Shown piece after piece: positions 22,718-30,886 of a stretch of 47,774 nucleotides of DNA. Location: contig JAFWOE010000017.1 of the NCBI GenBank assembly GCA_017509985.1, positions 1 to 47,774 of the forward strand, written 5' to 3'. How positions within the stretch are numbered: the stretch's first letter is position 1; the number at the start of each line of letters is the position of its first letter. A model generated the notes under the pieces. That model saw nothing but the letters and a program-made list of their open reading frames with translations. It was not told the origin of the DNA and searched no databases. Made by a program: the position numbers and the translations under genes. The stretch is from Lachnospiraceae bacterium (GTDB taxonomy: Bacteria > Bacillota > Clostridia > Lachnospirales > Lachnospiraceae).

Positions 22718-24574
22718 ATGGAACCGTTTCTTCCGCATGAGGTCCTGATGAGGATCGAAAAACCGGGAAGATATACCGGTAATGAAATCAATGCTGTTTA
22801 TAAAGATAAGTCAGAGGTGGATATAAGGTTCGCCTTTGCTTTTCCGGACACCTATGAAGTCGGCATGTCCAATCTGGGTGTCCAGATTTTATACGATCAG
22901 TTCAACCGGGATCCGGGGATCTGGTGTGAACGGGTCTATTCTCCCTGGTTCGATCTGGACAGGATCATGAGAGAGGAAAAGATCCCCCTGTTTGCCTGGG
23001 AGTCGCAGGAGCCCGTAAAGAATTTCGATTTTCTGGGCTTTTCCCTCCAGTATGAAATGTGTTATACAAACGTGCTGCAGATCCTGGATCTTTCCGGGAT
23101 CCCGCTTCATGCCGCGGACCGCACGGAGGACGATCCGATCGTCATCGGCGGGGGAAGCTGCGCGTATAATCCCGAGCCGGTCTGGGAGTTCTTCGACCTG
23201 TTTTATATCGGTGAAGGAGAGATTTCCTACGTGAATCTTTTTAAGACCTATCGGGACTGTAAAAAGAAAGGCCTTTCCAGAAAAGAATTCCTGAAGGAAG
23301 CTGCAGGTGTTGAGGGAATTTACGCGCCGGCCTTCTATGAGGCTTCCTATAATGAGGATGGTACGCTGCAGTCTTTCACGCCGGTTTCTGAAGACGTGCC
23401 CAAGACCGTAAGAAAGACTGTTGTCACCGACTTTGACGAAATGCCTTATCCGCTGAAGCCGGTCATCCCTTATGTGCAGGCGGTCATGGACCGAATGGTC
23501 CTGGAGATCCAGAGAGGCTGCATCCGGGGCTGCCGGTTCTGCCAAGCCGGGTATATCTACCGGCCCCTGCGCAAAAGAAACCTAGAAAGCATGAAGGCGA
23601 TGGTGAAGGAGCTCATCGACAACACCGGTCATGATGAGATCTCCCTGAATTCCCTGAGCTCCAGCGATTACGACGAACTGCCGGAGCTTCTGGAGTTCCT
23701 GATCGATATCTGCGAAAAAAAAAGCATCAACATCTCGCTCCCGTCGCTGCGGATCGACGCGTTTTCGATCGACGTCATGAACAAGATCCAGGATGTGAAG
23801 AAGAGCTCGCTGACATTCGCCCCGGAGGCCGGATCGCAGCGGATGCGGGACATCATTAACAAAAATCTGACCGAAGAAGACATTATCAACGGGGCGCATG
23901 AAGCGTTTGTCGGCGGCTGGAATAAAGTCAAGCTGTATTTTATGCTCGGCCTTCCGGAAGAGACCGATGAGGACATAAAGGAGATCGCCCATCTCTGCCA
24001 GCGGATCGCGGAATCTTATTACGAGATCCCGAAAGAAGAGCGGAACGGAAAAGTCTCGATCACAGCGAGCACTTCGTTCTTTGTGCCAAAACCTTTTACT
24101 GCTTTTCAGTGGGCAAAGATGGATAAAGAAGAAGATTTCCTGCGCAAGGCCGCGATGCTGAAGTCGGAGATCCGTTCCCAGACGAATCAGAAGAGCATGA
24201 GCTACCGGTATCATGATGCATATCTTTCGCTGCTGGAGGGCGTTTTTGCAAGAGGAGACCGAAAGCTTTCCAGGTTGGTGGAAACAGCCTATAAAAACGG
24301 AGCGCTCTTTGACTCCTGGACGGATACGTTCAACGAGGAAGCGTGGAAACAGGCCTTTATCGACTGCGGGATCGACCCGTTCTTCTATACCGCACGGGAA
24401 AGAAGCGAAGAGGAGCTGTTCCCTTGGGACTTCATCGATATCGGAGTTACGAAAGAGTTCCTGCTTCGTGAAAGGCATAAGGCAAAAGAACAGGTGACGA
24501 CGCCCAACTGCAGGGAACAGTGTTCGGGCTGCGGAGCGAAGTGTTTCGGCGGAGGGATCTGTTATGAGGCTTAG
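22718..24574 (+). CDS. TIGR03960-family B12-binding-type radical SAM protein
   Basis: A 618-residue protein of the TIGR03960 family. Residues 30-160 form the cobalamin-binding-like domain. The radical SAM cluster motif is C268-xxx-C272-xx-C275 in GCIRGCRFC. The C-terminus ends in a cysteine-rich tail, REQCSGCGAKCFGGGICYEA, that may bind another cluster. Its partner TIGR03936 follows, overlapping by 11 bases, the usual arrangement in Clostridia. The function is not established; a role in RNA modification is often suggested because of the RNase E/G neighbour. GAGG lies 7 bases before ATG 22718. Confidence 0.92.
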   Translation: MEPFLPHEVLMRIEKPGRYTGNEINAVYKDKSEVDIRFAFAFPDTYEVGMSNLGVQILYDQFNRDPGIWCERVYSPWFDLDRIMREEKIPLFAWESQEPVKNFDFLGFSLQYEMCYTNVLQILDLSGIPLHAADRTEDDPIVIGGGSCAYNPEPVWEFFDLFYIGEGEISYVNLFKTYRDCKKKGLSRKEFLKEAAGVEGIYAPAFYEASYNEDGTLQSFTPVSEDVPKTVRKTVVTDFDEMPYPLKPVIPYVQAVMDRMVLEIQRGCIRGCRFCQAGYIYRPLRKRNLESMKAMVKELIDNTGHDEISLNSLSSSDYDELPELLEFLIDICEKKSINISLPSLRIDAFSIDVMNKIQDVKKSSLTFAPEAGSQRMRDIINKNLTEEDIINGAHEAFVGGWNKVKLYFMLGLPEETDEDIKEIAHLCQRIAESYYEIPKEERNGKVSITASTSFFVPKPFTAFQWAKMDKEEDFLRKAAMLKSEIRSQTNQKSMSYRYHDAYLSLLEGVFARGDRKLSRLVETAYKNGALFDSWTDTFNEEAWKQAFIDCGIDPFFYTARERSEEELFPWDFIDIGVTKEFLLRERHKAKEQVTTPNCREQCSGCGAKCFGGGICYEA

Positions 24575-25274
24575 GATCCGATTTTCAAAAACCGGCCCGA
24601 TGCGCTACATCAGCCATCTTGATACTATGAGATTCTTCCAGAAAGCTCTGCGGCGTGCGGGAGCAGACGTCTCGCTTTCGGAAGGATTCAGCCCGCACAT
24701 GCTGATGTCCTTTGCGCTGCCGCTTTCACTCGGCATGGAAAGCATCGGCGAGTATTTCGATGTGGAAGTACGGTCGGTCCGCACCACAAAACAGCTGATG
24801 GACGAACTGAATAAACAGATGTGCCCGGGGTGTGAGATCCTTTCCGTCCGGATCATTCCGGATGATAAGGCCAGCAAGTGCATGACCCAGGTCGCGGCCG
24901 CGGATTATTCGGTCTTTGTCTGTGAGACGGACGGAAGTCCCTGGAAGTGTGCGGAAGAGACGGTGAAGGAAATGATCAGAGAATTCCTTTCCCGGCCGGA
25001 GATCACTGTTTTAAAAAAGACAAAAAAAGGTGAAAAGGAATCGGATATCAAGCCGTTTATCTATGCCTTTGAATATATTGAAAAAAGATTTAAGATGCGG
25101 ATCGGGGCCGGGAGCGTAAATCACGTCCGGTGTGACCTGCTGATGAGGGAGTTTTTTGCGTTTTCCGGGATCCCGGAAGAGAGCCTGATCACGAATATCC
25201 GCCGTGATGATCTGCTTCTGGAAACCGAAAAAGGGTTTGCCCCCCTGGACAGCATCGGAGAAGCAAGCGAATAA
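24564..25274 (+). CDS. TIGR03936-family radical SAM-associated protein (DUF2344)
   Basis: A 236-residue DUF2344 protein, partner of the preceding radical SAM gene. It begins RLRIRFSKTGPMRYISHLDT, typical of the family. FSPHMLMSFALPLSLGMESI is the next conserved block. In some species this domain is fused to the TIGR03960 protein. Start ATG 24564 lies inside the last codons of the upstream gene, so translation is coupled. Function is unknown; it has no cluster motif of its own. Confidence 0.9.
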   Translation: MRLRIRFSKTGPMRYISHLDTMRFFQKALRRAGADVSLSEGFSPHMLMSFALPLSLGMESIGEYFDVEVRSVRTTKQLMDELNKQMCPGCEILSVRIIPDDKASKCMTQVAAADYSVFVCETDGSPWKCAEETVKEMIREFLSRPEITVLKKTKKGEKESDIKPFIYAFEYIEKRFKMRIGAGSVNHVRCDLLMREFFAFSGIPEESLITNIRRDDLLLETEKGFAPLDSIGEASE

Positions 25275-25279
25275 AGATC

Positions 25280-26260
25280 ATGAAAAAACTGATAGCGGCA
25301 GAGATGCCGGTAAAAGGCAAAAGTGCATATATTACCGTTCTTTACGAGGATGACGTCCCGGTTGAGATCTATGCGGACAGTCCGGAAGAAAAGACAGCGG
25401 TCGGTGATATCTATGTCGGTCATATCGAGCGTGTTCTGGATTCCGCGGGCGGGGCGTTCGTTCGATTTAAAGAGGATGAAAGAGGCTTCCTGCCGTTTGG
25501 CAGGATGAAGGAAGCGGTTTTCTGCAGCGCGAAAAAGGATCCGGCACCGAAAGCCGGTGATGAGCTGCTCGTCCGGGTCGAGGCGGAAAGCTACGCGAAC
25601 AAACAGGCCGTGCTGAACGCAAAGATCAAGCTGCCCGGTGAAGAGAACCGCCTGGCCGAGATAAAGGAAAAGGGCATTCACAGGCCGGCCGGCACCTGCC
25701 TGTACAAGGCTCCTGCGCCCTGGAAATTCCTGATCGAAAAGTATAAAAAAGAAGCTTTTTCACGAATTGTGACAGACGTTTCGAAGATCTGTGACGACCT
25801 GGACGGAGCAGCGGATCTGTATGAAGATAAAATGCTGTCGCTTTATAAACTCTACGATCTGCAGACACTGCTGGAGCGCTCCCTTCAGAAAAGAGTATGG
25901 CTTCCTTCCGGAGGCCAGCTCGTGATCGAACAGACCGAGGCTTTTGTAAGCATCGACGTCAATTCTTCAAAGGCAGTTAAAGGAAAAGCCGCTGATGAGG
26001 CCTTCCTGAAGATCAATATGGAGGCGGCGAAGGAAGCGGCTCTTCAGATAAGAAGACGCCAGCTTTCCGGGACGATCCTTGTCGATTTTATCTCCATGAA
26101 GTCAAAAGACGCAAAAAAAGAACTGATCGGTTACATGAAAGAGCTGGCGGAGCAGGATCCGGTCTATACCAGCGTTATTGATATCACTGCTTTGGGGATA
26201 ATGGAGCTTACCCGTCATAAAGTCAGAAAATCGCTGCACAGACAGATAGAAGAGCTGTAG
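25280..26260 (+). CDS. rng: Ribonuclease E/G homologue, short form
   Basis: A 326-residue RNase E/G-type protein. It has the S1-like RNA-binding domain (about 38-118, starting VGDIYVGHIERVL) and the two catalytic magnesium aspartates, D226 in SIDVNSSKAVKG and D269 in LVDFISM. The protein stops 57 residues later at RQIEEL. E. coli RNase G has about 490 residues and continues with a zinc-link CPxC motif that joins subunits; none is present here. The stop TAG is followed by no continuing frame. It may be a natural short form lacking tetramer contacts. Genes for L21 and L27 usually follow but are absent. Confidence 0.88.
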   Translation: MKKLIAAEMPVKGKSAYITVLYEDDVPVEIYADSPEEKTAVGDIYVGHIERVLDSAGGAFVRFKEDERGFLPFGRMKEAVFCSAKKDPAPKAGDELLVRVEAESYANKQAVLNAKIKLPGEENRLAEIKEKGIHRPAGTCLYKAPAPWKFLIEKYKKEAFSRIVTDVSKICDDLDGAADLYEDKMLSLYKLYDLQTLLERSLQKRVWLPSGGQLVIEQTEAFVSIDVNSSKAVKGKAADEAFLKINMEAAKEAALQIRRRQLSGTILVDFISMKSKDAKKELIGYMKELAEQDPVYTSVIDITALGIMELTRHKVRKSLHRQIEEL

Positions 26261-26333
26261 TTTTGACGACACGGGATGGTTCTCTGTCGCCAAAATGCGG
26301 CATTTCAGCCGGAAGGAAAGAAAGGAACTGAAA

Positions 26334-27557
26334 ATGAAAGGGAAGAACAGCGGAGCCGTTACTATTACAGCCTGCGTTATCGTGGAGCTTTGCCTGGGTA
26401 TTCTTTATGTGTGGAGCATCCTGAAAATGGATGCAATGGAATTTTACGGATGGGATAAGGGATCCGCAAATCTCGTGGCCAGCTTTATGCTGTTCGCGTT
26501 CTGTGCCGGCAACCTTATCGGCGGAGCGATCAACGACAGGATCGGGCCGAAAAAGACCTGTTATCCGGGAATCATTTTCTTTGCAGCCGGAGTTTTTCTG
26601 GCTTCGTGCCTGCGGCCGGGTGCGCCGGTATATCTGTTCTATCTTTCCTACTGCATTCTCGGGGGACTCGGCTCGGGGATCGCATACGGAGCCCTGCTTT
26701 CCTGCATACAGAAATGGCTGCCGCATAAGATCGGGCTGGCTACGGGCATCGCCACAAGCACTTTCGGCTTCGGCACCTTCGGCTTCGGCACTGTGATCGC
26801 AGCCATGCTGAAGGCCATGCCTATCAATACGGTCTTAAGGATCCTTTCCATAGTGTTTATCGTTGTCTGCCTCGGCGCAAGCCTGTTTATAAAACTGCCG
26901 GACGAGGCTTATCTGGCTTCCCTGCCGAAGCCGCAGAAGCGCGCAGTGAATCTGAACAGGGAGGATATCCCGCTGTCGCGCGCAGTGAAGACCGTACCGT
27001 TCTGGTGCATGATGGTGTCCTGCTTCTTCTACAACGGTGTCTGGAATATGCTGAACCCACTGATCAAGGACCTTGGAATGTCCAGAGGGCTTACGGAAAC
27101 GGCAGCGATCCTCTGCGTTTCGCTGACAGGCGTATTCAATGCGTCCGGCAGATTCATCCTTTCCGCTCTTTCCGACAGGATCGGACGAATAGGGACCATG
27201 TTCATTCTTTGCATCGTGACCTGCTGCTGCGGTCTGCTCCTGACCGGGATCGGAGGACCGGCATATCTGGTTATCGTACTGCTGACGGCCTTTGTCTTCG
27301 GAGGACCGGCCGCCATCCACCCGGCCATCGTTTCGGACTTTTTCGGGCTGAAATATACCGGCACGAACTACGGCGTCGTTATGCTGGGCCTTGGCTTTTC
27401 ATCCCTGTTCTTCAACTTCGTTTCCAATAAAATGTATGCGGCGACAGGCGCTTATAAGCTGACGTTCATCATGGGTGCGGCGAGTGCCCTTGTTGCACTG
27501 GGCTCCATGGCCGTAATCCGTTATAATCTGAAAAAGAGAGAAGCCCGGAACGGGTAA
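26334..27557 (+). CDS. MFS transporter, oxalate/formate antiporter-like (OFA) family
   Basis: A 407-residue major facilitator transporter with twelve hydrophobic segments. The opening ITACVIVELCLGILYVWSIL and GGLGSGIAYGALLSCIQKW are typical of the OFA family, which moves oxalate, formate, lactate or other carboxylates. The loop sequences GAINDRIGPKK and ALSDRIGRIG are the two MFS loop 2-3 and 8-9 motifs. ATG 26334 is chosen because AAAGGA sits 7 bases ahead; an upstream ATG 26295 adds a basic stretch with no such signal. It follows rng by 73 bases. Confidence 0.9.
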   Translation: MKGKNSGAVTITACVIVELCLGILYVWSILKMDAMEFYGWDKGSANLVASFMLFAFCAGNLIGGAINDRIGPKKTCYPGIIFFAAGVFLASCLRPGAPVYLFYLSYCILGGLGSGIAYGALLSCIQKWLPHKIGLATGIATSTFGFGTFGFGTVIAAMLKAMPINTVLRILSIVFIVVCLGASLFIKLPDEAYLASLPKPQKRAVNLNREDIPLSRAVKTVPFWCMMVSCFFYNGVWNMLNPLIKDLGMSRGLTETAAILCVSLTGVFNASGRFILSALSDRIGRIGTMFILCIVTCCCGLLLTGIGGPAYLVIVLLTAFVFGGPAAIHPAIVSDFFGLKYTGTNYGVVMLGLGFSSLFFNFVSNKMYAATGAYKLTFIMGAASALVALGSMAVIRYNLKKREARNG

Positions 27558-27569
27558 CAAAAGAACAGA

Positions 27570-27596
27570 CAGGGGATGACTTCGTGTCATCCCCTG
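27570..27596. terminator. 11-bp perfect hairpin between convergent genes
   Basis: CAGGGGATGAC (27570-27580), loop TTCGT, GTCATCCCCTG (27586-27596). On the minus strand a T-rich tract (TCTGTTCTTTTGTT) follows; on the plus strand none does. It probably ends the minus-strand nuclease gene, whose stop is inside the stem, and may serve both. Confidence 0.6.
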
Positions 27597-28717
27597 GAAG
27601 CATTATGAAAAGCGGCAATGATCAGTTTTTTCAGATCCCCGGGATCTTCGATGTCCTCCAGACGGAAATAACCGGTCCTGTCGTCCGGAGAGATCTTAAA
27701 CTGTGGTTTGATCACAGAACCGCACTGCGGATAGAAAACGGCCCGAACCGGTTCAAAGGCCGTTTCTTTTTTTGCCTTTTCGCGGAAAGCAGGATCCACG
27801 AACTGCCCGACAGAGCGGTGTACGGCACGGCCTTCCTCGGGAAGGTAATAATAATCTTTATAGTCTTCAAAATAATACCGAAGCTCGCCGGAAAATGCTT
27901 TCAGCGAGAAGACTGCTTTTTTCCCCTCAGCACAGAAGGAGAAAGAAATTCCTTTTTCAGGTATCTGCGCATCATAAGAGGCGGAAAACGGTTCACGGAA
28001 AGGATCTTCCGTTTCGATCGTTATATTCAAATCGTTTCCGGGGCCTGCGGAGCTGACGGAAGGCTGTTTTTCCGGATCGTTTGCGTTAAGGAACACTGCA
28101 TCTTCCGCAAAGGGATCTGCCTGTTCGGTTCCCGAAATGCCGGCCAGCGAGAAACGGCCTTCGGCAATGCACAGAGGTCCGGCCAGGCAGCTGTGGATAT
28201 GGATCATCCCGTCCAGATCTTCTTTATTGTGAAGCAGCAGTTTTTCCAGAGCTTCTTTGCTGCCGCGGCAGATGTAGTCCATGTAGGCACTGACGCATTC
28301 GGAGCCGGAAATAGTATCGGTCCGTCGGAAGTCAAAAAACTTTTCCACGTCTTTCTGCTTCGTTTCTTTCAGTCCGGTCAGAAAAGAAAACTGTCTGGCC
28401 ATGCGGTACAGATCGATCTCATGCATATCGTACAGCGTATTGCGGATCTGATAGAACCGGCATTTGGACGTTATATAGGGGATATCGAAGGAACGGCCGT
28501 TAAAATGGATCAGGGTGTCAAATCCGTTGATATAAGAGGCGAATTCCTGCAGGACCTTTTTTTCATCGGTCGGTTTACGGCAGACAAACTGTTTCCGGTG
28601 AATGCCTTCCGAATCGGAAAAGGCCGTTCCGATCACCGTAATATGCGATGAAAGCGTTGAAAGACCGGTCGTTTCGATATCAAAATATAACTTGCTTTCC
28701 GATTTGTTATCCGACAT
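27587..28717 (-). CDS. YprB-like ribonuclease-H-like 3'-5' exonuclease
   Basis: A 376-residue protein. Residues 8-175 form an RNase-H-like (DEDD) nuclease: YFDIETTGL has the first Asp-Glu pair, LIHFNGRSFDIPYI the next aspartate, and HNKEDLDGM the last. This is the YprB family, which in other firmicutes is near DNA or RNA helicase genes. The C-terminal 200 residues have no recognised domain. ATG 28717 is used with AGGA 11 bases upstream; a longer frame from 28756 lacks a signal. It is divergent from ruvA, with 119 bases between the starts. Confidence 0.85.
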   Translation of the reverse strand: MSDNKSESKLYFDIETTGLSTLSSHITVIGTAFSDSEGIHRKQFVCRKPTDEKKVLQEFASYINGFDTLIHFNGRSFDIPYITSKCRFYQIRNTLYDMHEIDLYRMARQFSFLTGLKETKQKDVEKFFDFRRTDTISGSECVSAYMDYICRGSKEALEKLLLHNKEDLDGMIHIHSCLAGPLCIAEGRFSLAGISGTEQADPFAEDAVFLNANDPEKQPSVSSAGPGNDLNITIETEDPFREPFSASYDAQIPEKGISFSFCAEGKKAVFSLKAFSGELRYYFEDYKDYYYLPEEGRAVHRSVGQFVDPAFREKAKKETAFEPVRAVFYPQCGSVIKPQFKISPDDRTGYFRLEDIEDPGDLKKLIIAAFHNASRG

Positions 28718-28736
28718 TTTATTTTTATTCCTGCTA

Positions 28737-28745
28737 TGATATAAT
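28737..28745 (+). promoter_or_regulatory. Extended -10 promoter for ruvA-ruvB
   Basis: TGATATAAT (28737-28745) is an extended -10 (TGn-TATAAT). No good -35 is seen (TTTTAT 17 bases upstream). The ruvA start lies 91 bases downstream. Confidence 0.45.
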
Positions 28746-28836
28746 GCTGTTATCATTGAAAGACTGCTGTTTTGAGCAGGACTTTCCGAACAGCTTTATT
28801 ATAAAACAACTCCGCTGGTTTGAACAGCCTGGCATT

Positions 28837-29436
28837 ATGATCGGTTACATCAAAGGGACGATTGAAGAACTGAATATCGACAGCGTGATCCTGGAATGCA
28901 ATAACATGGGCTTTCTGATCTATGTGCCTTCGAGTTATCCGCATGAAAGGCTCCATATCGGTGACGAGGTAAAGCTTTACACGCACATGAGCGTCAAGGA
29001 AGATGATATCTCCCTTTTCGGCTTTACCAGCAGGGATGACCTTGAAACGTATGAACTTCTGCTGGGGGTCGGAGGCGTCGGACCGAAAGCTGCCCTGGGT
29101 GTGCTTTCCCATATGGACCCGGACAGCCTGAAGCTGGCTGTTCTTTCCGACGATGCTTCTTCTATTGCGAAAGCGCAGGGAATCGGGAAAAAGACCGCAC
29201 AGAAGATCATTCTGGAACTGAAAGACAAGTTCTCGATCGACGATGTCGTTTCCGTAAAAAGCGAGACGGAGGCCGGGATCGCCGACAGTGCGGCTGTGCC
29301 GGATGCAGTACAGGCGCTGGTGGCGCTGGGATATACTAATTCAGAAGCATTGAAAGCCGTACGCAAGGCTGCGGCGGATACCGGAAGCGAGGAAACGGAA
29401 GTCCTTCTGAAAGCAGCTTTAAAGAATCTTTTCTGA
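28837..29436 (+). CDS. ruvA: Holliday junction branch migration protein RuvA
   Basis: A 199-residue RuvA, which binds four-way junctions as a tetramer and recruits RuvB. MIGYIKGTIEELNIDSVILE is the standard N-terminal OB fold; GVGGVGPKAALGVLS and AQGIGKKTAQKIILEL are the two helix-hairpin-helix motifs, and residues 150-199 form the flexible RuvB-contact domain. ATG 28837 matches the family start, although an in-frame region extends far upstream and the ribosome binding site is weak. ruvB follows after 17 bases. Confidence 0.97.
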   Translation: MIGYIKGTIEELNIDSVILECNNMGFLIYVPSSYPHERLHIGDEVKLYTHMSVKEDDISLFGFTSRDDLETYELLLGVGGVGPKAALGVLSHMDPDSLKLAVLSDDASSIAKAQGIGKKTAQKIILELKDKFSIDDVVSVKSETEAGIADSAAVPDAVQALVALGYTNSEALKAVRKAAADTGSEETEVLLKAALKNLF

Positions 29437-29453
29437 TCTGTTAGGAATGCAGC

Positions 29454-30455
29454 ATGGAAAAACGCATTATAGAAACCGCTGTAATTGATGAGGATAAAAG
29501 AATAGAAGGCAGCCTCCGGCCTCAGAATCTGGAAGATTATATCGGCCAGAAAAAGGCCAAAAGCATGCTGAAAATCTATATCGAAGCCGCAAAGAACCGC
29601 GGCGACGTGCTGGATCATGTCCTGCTGTACGGACCTCCCGGACTCGGGAAGACCACCCTTGCAGGGATCATCGCCAACGAAATGGGTGTGCGGATGAAGA
29701 TCACAAGCGGTCCGGCGATCGAAAAACCCGGCGAGATGGCGGCGATCCTCAACGGACTTCAGGAAGGCGACGTTCTGTTTGTTGATGAGATCCACCGGCT
29801 TACCCGCCAGGTGGAAGAGGTCCTTTATCCGGCGATGGAGGATTATGCCATCGATATCCTGATCGGAAAGGGCTCTGCGGCCCGTTCGATCCGGCTTGAG
29901 CTTCCGAAGTTTACCCTGGTCGGGGCGACGACAAGGGCGGGACTGCTGACCGATCCTCTTCGTGACCGGTTCGGGATCGCGCATCATATGGAATACTATT
30001 CGGATTCAGAGCTGAAGCTGATCATCCGGCATTCGGCGGCGATCCTGAACGTGAAGATCGACGAAGACGGCGCAGCACAGATCGCGAGACGCGCCAGAGG
30101 CACGCCGAGGATCGCGAACCGGCTTTTGAAAAGGGTCCGGGACTATGCCGAAGTTCAGTATAACGGTGAGATCACCCGGCAAGTCGCAGACGAAGCCCTG
30201 GATATCCTGGATGTTGACCGGCTGGGGCTCGACCCAGCGGACAGGGCGATCCTCCTGGCAATCATCGAAAAATTCGGCGGCGGGCCGGTAGGCCTCGAAA
30301 ACCTGGCTGCAGCGACCGGAGAAGACAGCGGCACGATCGAAGACGTGTTCGAACCGTTCCTGATAAAAGAAGGACTGATCATGCGTACCCCCAGGGGAAG
30401 AGTTGCCACACCGCTGGCATACAGACATCTGGATATAGAGTATAAAGGAGAATGA
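29454..30455 (+). CDS. ruvB: Holliday junction branch migration ATPase RuvB
   Basis: A 333-residue RuvB, the AAA+ motor that drives branch migration. Walker A is [13 protein letters not shown], Walker B is LFVDEIHR, and [18 protein letters not shown] is sensor 1 with the arginine finger region. The C-terminal winged helix (about 255-333) includes [16 protein letters not shown] and TPRGR. Immediately downstream zapA begins, with its Shine-Dalgarno inside the last codons of ruvB. Confidence 0.98.
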   Translation: MEKRIIETAVIDEDKRIEGSLRPQNLEDYIGQKKAKSMLKIYIEAAKNRGDVLDHVLLYGPPGLGKTTLAGIIANEMGVRMKITSGPAIEKPGEMAAILNGLQEGDVLFVDEIHRLTRQVEEVLYPAMEDYAIDILIGKGSAARSIRLELPKFTLVGATTRAGLLTDPLRDRFGIAHHMEYYSDSELKLIIRHSAAILNVKIDEDGAAQIARRARGTPRIANRLLKRVRDYAEVQYNGEITRQVADEALDILDVDRLGLDPADRAILLAIIEKFGGGPVGLENLAAATGEDSGTIEDVFEPFLIKEGLIMRTPRGRVATPLAYRHLDIEYKGE

Positions 30456-30457
30456 AA

Positions 30458-30886
30458 ATGGCTGCAAAAACCGCGCTCAAAGTGCTGATCAACGGAAAGA
30501 CCATTACGCTTGCAGGTTATGAAGACGAAGAGTATCTTCAGAATGTTGCAAATTACCTTAACCGCAAGATCTCCGGGCTTTCCGGACTTCAGGGTTACCG
30601 CAGAATGTCGGCGGATGACAGAAACATCCTGCTGGCGCTTAATATCGCCGACGATTATTTCAAGGCGAAAGGCCAGGTGTCCGGTCTCGAAGCCAGCCTC
30701 GAAGAACATGAGCAGGATTCCTACGGGATCAAACAGGAACTGGTTGCTTCCCAGATCGACGCGGAAAAACTCCGCAACGAAAACGAATCCCTGAAGGCAC
30801 AGATCGAGACGCTGAATAAAAACATCGAAACGCTGAAGAGCAAACAGTCATCCCCGGGACACAATAATTACGGATATCGAAGATGA
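30458..30886 (+). CDS. zapA: Cell division protein ZapA
   Basis: A 142-residue ZapA, which crosslinks FtsZ filaments at the division ring. The N-terminal domain (about 1-70) has LKVLINGKTITLAGYEDEEY and LLALNIADDYFKAK, typical of the family; residues 72-130 form a coiled coil. ATG 30458 is chosen over ATG 30452 because AAAGGAG (30444-30450) is then 7 bases away rather than 1. It overlaps the U32 gene by four bases. Confidence 0.9.
   Translation: MAAKTALKVLINGKTITLAGYEDEEYLQNVANYLNRKISGLSGLQGYRRMSADDRNILLALNIADDYFKAKGQVSGLEASLEEHEQDSYGIKQELVASQIDAEKLRNENESLKAQIETLNKNIETLKSKQSSPGHNNYGYRR

Noticed and set aside
26295-26333. Earlier ATG for the MFS gene
   Set aside because: It adds a basic 13-residue stretch without a ribosome binding site; ATG 26334 has AAAGGA 7 bases ahead.
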